From positions 42,118 through 106,117 of the forward strand of contig JAJFVF010000003.1 in NCBI GenBank assembly GCA_021371935.1: a DNA stretch of 64,000 nucleotides, read 5' to 3'. Position numbers and translations under genes: made by a program. The notes under the pieces were generated by a model that searched no databases, was not told where the DNA came from, and worked only from the letters and a program-made list of their open reading frames with translations. The stretch comes from a bacterium. Its GTDB lineage: Bacteria > Armatimonadota > UBA5829. Position 1 is the stretch's first letter. Every line of letters begins with the position of its first letter. Positions 62,074 to 64,000 of this stretch are shown one piece after another.

Positions 62074-63552
62074 TTGAAAGAAAAAATTGAGCTTACTCCA
62101 AAACAAATCGTGGCGGAGTTGGACAAATATATCGTTGGTCAGGACAATGCAAAAAAAGCTGTAGCCGTCGCACTGCGCAACAGGTTTCGCAGACGCCGGC
62201 TGGACGAAGACCTGCGTGACGAAGTGATCCCAAAGAATATTCTGATGATGGGTCCGACCGGTGTCGGAAAGACCGAAATCGCAAGGCGGCTCGCTAACTT
62301 GGCCGGTGCACCGTTCGTTAAAGTTGAAGCTACCAAGTTTACAGAGGTCGGATATGTCGGTAGAGATGTCGACTCGATGGTACGTGACCTGGTTCAGCGG
62401 GCTGTGGCGATGGTCGAAGCCGAAAAGATCGAAGAGGTCCGTCCGATAGCCGAACAGAGAGCCACGGAACAGATACTCGACATTATGGAACCGCCGGCGC
62501 GGCGCATAGGTCAAGGTGTCGTGCCGAAACAGTGGTTCGATTCGCTTCAGAACGCTATGGGTCACATATTTCCCGGCACAGGTAACCCGCCGCCGCCCAT
62601 GGAGGCACCTCAGGAACAGGAAGAAGAACAAGCTCCACCTGATGAATATACGCGTGATCAAATGGAGCGCAAGGAGCGCATTCGTGACAGGCTCCGCGCT
62701 CAGCTCATGGCCGGTGAGCTTGAGGACCGTGAGATCACCATTGAGGTCGAAGACACATCCATGCCTCATTTTCAAATGTTCGGACAGCAGGGTCTCGAAG
62801 AGATGGGAATGGATATGTCCGGTATGCTCGGCAATTTGATACCCAAACGGCATAAGCGCAAGCGTGTGACCATTGCAGAGGCTCGCAGCATCCTGGCGGA
62901 TGAAGAGGCTCGCAATATGATCGATCAGGACACGATCACGCGCGAAGCAGTCGACAGAGCAGAGCAAGAGGGAATCATATTCGTAGATGAAATGGACAAG
63001 ATAGCCGGACGCGAAAGTGAAGCCGGACCGCAGGTCTCGCGTGAAGGCGTCCAGCGTGATATACTGCCGATAATTGAAGGCTCGACTGTGATGACTAAAT
63101 ACGGTCCTGTGTCGACTCAGCATATGCTCTTTGTGGCCGCAGGCGCTTTCCATGTGTCGAAGCCATCTGATTTGATCCCGGAGCTTCAGGGACGACTGCC
63201 GATAAGAGTGGAACTCGACAGTCTGACTGAGGCCGACTTCGTTCGCATCCTTACCGAACCCAAGAATGCTCTTATAAAGCAGTATAAGGCTCTGCTGGCG
63301 ACAGAAGGTGTCGAGGTCGACTTCACTGATGACGGCATTCAGGAAATTGCAAAAATTGCCGCTGAGGTAAACTCGGCTATGGAAAATATCGGCGCAAGAA
63401 GGCTATACACCATATTGGAACGACTGCTGGATGACGTATCATTCGCCGCGCCGGATATCGACGACAAAAAAATTATCGTTGATGCGGGTTATGTGCGCGA
63501 GAAACTGCAGGATGTAACCAAGGACGAGGATTTGAGCAGATATATTCTGTAA
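62074..63552 (+). CDS. hslU: HslU ATPase subunit
   Basis: 492 residues from the TTG at 62074, with GAGGTG nearby; an ATG at 62062 is an alternative that would place that box inside the gene. Walker A GPTGVGKT at 60-67, pore loop GYVGRDV near 94, Walker [10 protein letters not shown], then the I-domain with an Asp/Glu-rich spacer ([20 protein letters not shown]). The C-terminal LSRYIL contacts HslV. Unfolds substrates for HslV. An AT-rich gap of about 115 bases separates it from hslV and carries an AATCAATACAAAACACT repeat. Confidence 0.95.
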   Translation: MKEKIELTPKQIVAELDKYIVGQDNAKKAVAVALRNRFRRRRLDEDLRDEVIPKNILMMGPTGVGKTEIARRLANLAGAPFVKVEATKFTEVGYVGRDVDSMVRDLVQRAVAMVEAEKIEEVRPIAEQRATEQILDIMEPPARRIGQGVVPKQWFDSLQNAMGHIFPGTGNPPPPMEAPQEQEEEQAPPDEYTRDQMERKERIRDRLRAQLMAGELEDREITIEVEDTSMPHFQMFGQQGLEEMGMDMSGMLGNLIPKRHKRKRVTIAEARSILADEEARNMIDQDTITREAVDRAEQEGIIFVDEMDKIAGRESEAGPQVSREGVQRDILPIIEGSTVMTKYGPVSTQHMLFVAAGAFHVSKPSDLIPELQGRLPIRVELDSLTEADFVRILTEPKNALIKQYKALLATEGVEVDFTDDGIQEIAKIAAEVNSAMENIGARRLYTILERLLDDVSFAAPDIDDKKIIVDAGYVREKLQDVTKDEDLSRYIL

Positions 63553-63810
63553 ATAATCACGCGTTATGCGAATTAAGTTGCGGTTTCAGTCCCCGTAGGG
63601 GACTTTGTGTAGTTGTGGCCGCGGTTTTAACCGCCTGGCGACTAAAGTCACGACAACAACAACACGAAGTCGGCCTTCGCCGACTAAAAAATGCGTTATT
63701 TACGCTCAATCTAATTCGCATTAAGCGTAAATAATCACGCCTGATGCGGATTAGATTGAGCCGATTGCGAAACTGCAGACGTTGTAAATTTAGTAATTCT
63801 TACCAAATTT
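63553..63810. repeat. Cluster of short hairpins beyond hslU
   Basis: Four structures in 200 bases: AGTCCCCGTAGGGGACT at 63588-63604; GCGGTTTTAACCGC at 63621-63634; AGTCGGCCTTCGCCGACT at 63668-63685; nested repeats at 63693-63760 with outer arms CTCAATCTAATTCGCAT (63705-63721) and ATGCGGATTAGATTGAG (63744-63760), and inner TTATTTACGC / GCGTAAATAA. No reading frame. Confidence 0.75.
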
Positions 63811-64000
63811 AGTCATTCCGAACGAATGTGAGGAATCTGCTTTGAACCCGACGTTGTAAAAGCAGATTCCTTGTATTATTGCCTTGCCTGTCAGATAATG
63901 GTGGATAATAGGACGCTATGATCCACCTGGTAGAGTAGACGAGCAGATTCGAGTGCCTTGAGCACGTTAGCGAGATGGTTTCCTCTACCTTGTATGACTA
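63811..64000. other. Gap to the window end with dispersed repeat
   Basis: 63811-63842 is the inverted copy of the CAGATTCCTC..GGAATGAC family (GTCATTCCGAACGAATGTG then AGGAATCTGCTTTG). The remaining 150 bases show no gene or RNA I can support. Confidence 0.5.

Noticed and set aside
62059..63153. 364-residue open frame antisense to hslU
   Set aside because: It lies wholly within hslU on the other strand, has atypical composition, and no RBS or recognisable motif; hslU is certain.

Overview
The window is about 50% GC and gene-dense. It reads as a chromosomal segment of a Gram-negative-type (diderm) bacterium that I cannot place by homology search. A predicted beta-barrel porin (50290-51033) argues for an outer membrane. 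PEP-CTERM tails, an H-X9-DG pseudopilin, a T-box leader, a codV/hslV/hslU-type cluster and many secreted carbohydrate-active enzymes fit Armatimonadota or a nearby lineage best; this placement is an inference. No rRNA, tRNA or CRISPR array was seen.

Layout. 1-6.8 kb: end of a Gfo/Idh/MocA oxidoreductase, pyrF, a GNAT acetyltransferase, a four-gene ECF-sigma operon with two unusual zinc-ribbon membrane proteins, a nitroreductase and a Mut7-C protein. 6.8-7.5 kb: a REP-associated tyrosine transposase flanked by its likely REP hairpins. 7.6-13 kb: a PHP-domain protein coupled to a glycosidase-like protein without a catalytic barrel, then two secreted proteins that share a double-cysteine domain. 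13-18.8 kb: a short leuA behind a T-box leader, a second ECF sigma/anti-sigma/effector operon, and psuG. 19-29 kb: a GH94 phosphorylase with a Nudix gene, a two-domain esterase, DUF72, rluD with DUF951, a PEP-CTERM protein and an MFS exporter. 29-34 kb: gyrB, an XRE/ImmA pair and a beta-propeller protein.

34.2-41.3 kb is the most interesting part. A sigma70-like promoter and a cobalamin riboswitch lead into a pseudopilin, a secreted two-domain protein and a PEP-CTERM protein. A paralogue of the second protein follows at 40.4 kb, but a 2.76 kb IS1595-type transposon lies in between. The transposon has matching 25-bp terminal inverted repeats, A6 direct repeats at its ends and four passenger genes of unknown function. 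Removing it would place the fourth gene about 120 bp behind the third. I read the locus as a B12-responsive cell-surface system whose operon was split by a passenger-carrying transposon.

41.3-52 kb: a lone 2-hydroxyacyl-CoA dehydratase activase, a cyclic-di-GMP-I riboswitch facing a decayed reading frame, a GH2 glycosidase, a PIG-L deacetylase, a tandem DUF1540 protein, a double-length MurQ/GKRP-like protein, a nitrogen cluster (porin, amt, PII) and a RIO-like kinase. 52-64 kb: a GH106-like glycosidase, a HicB-like small protein, a Zn/Cd-type P-ATPase, a secretin-N-like secreted protein, a STAS protein, and xerC-hslV-hslU followed by a field of hairpins.

At least six families of short dispersed inverted repeats lie in the intergenic gaps. 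Two ECF modules, three riboswitches (cobalamin, T-box, c-di-GMP) and the carbohydrate enzymes suggest a sugar-degrading heterotroph with a closely regulated surface.
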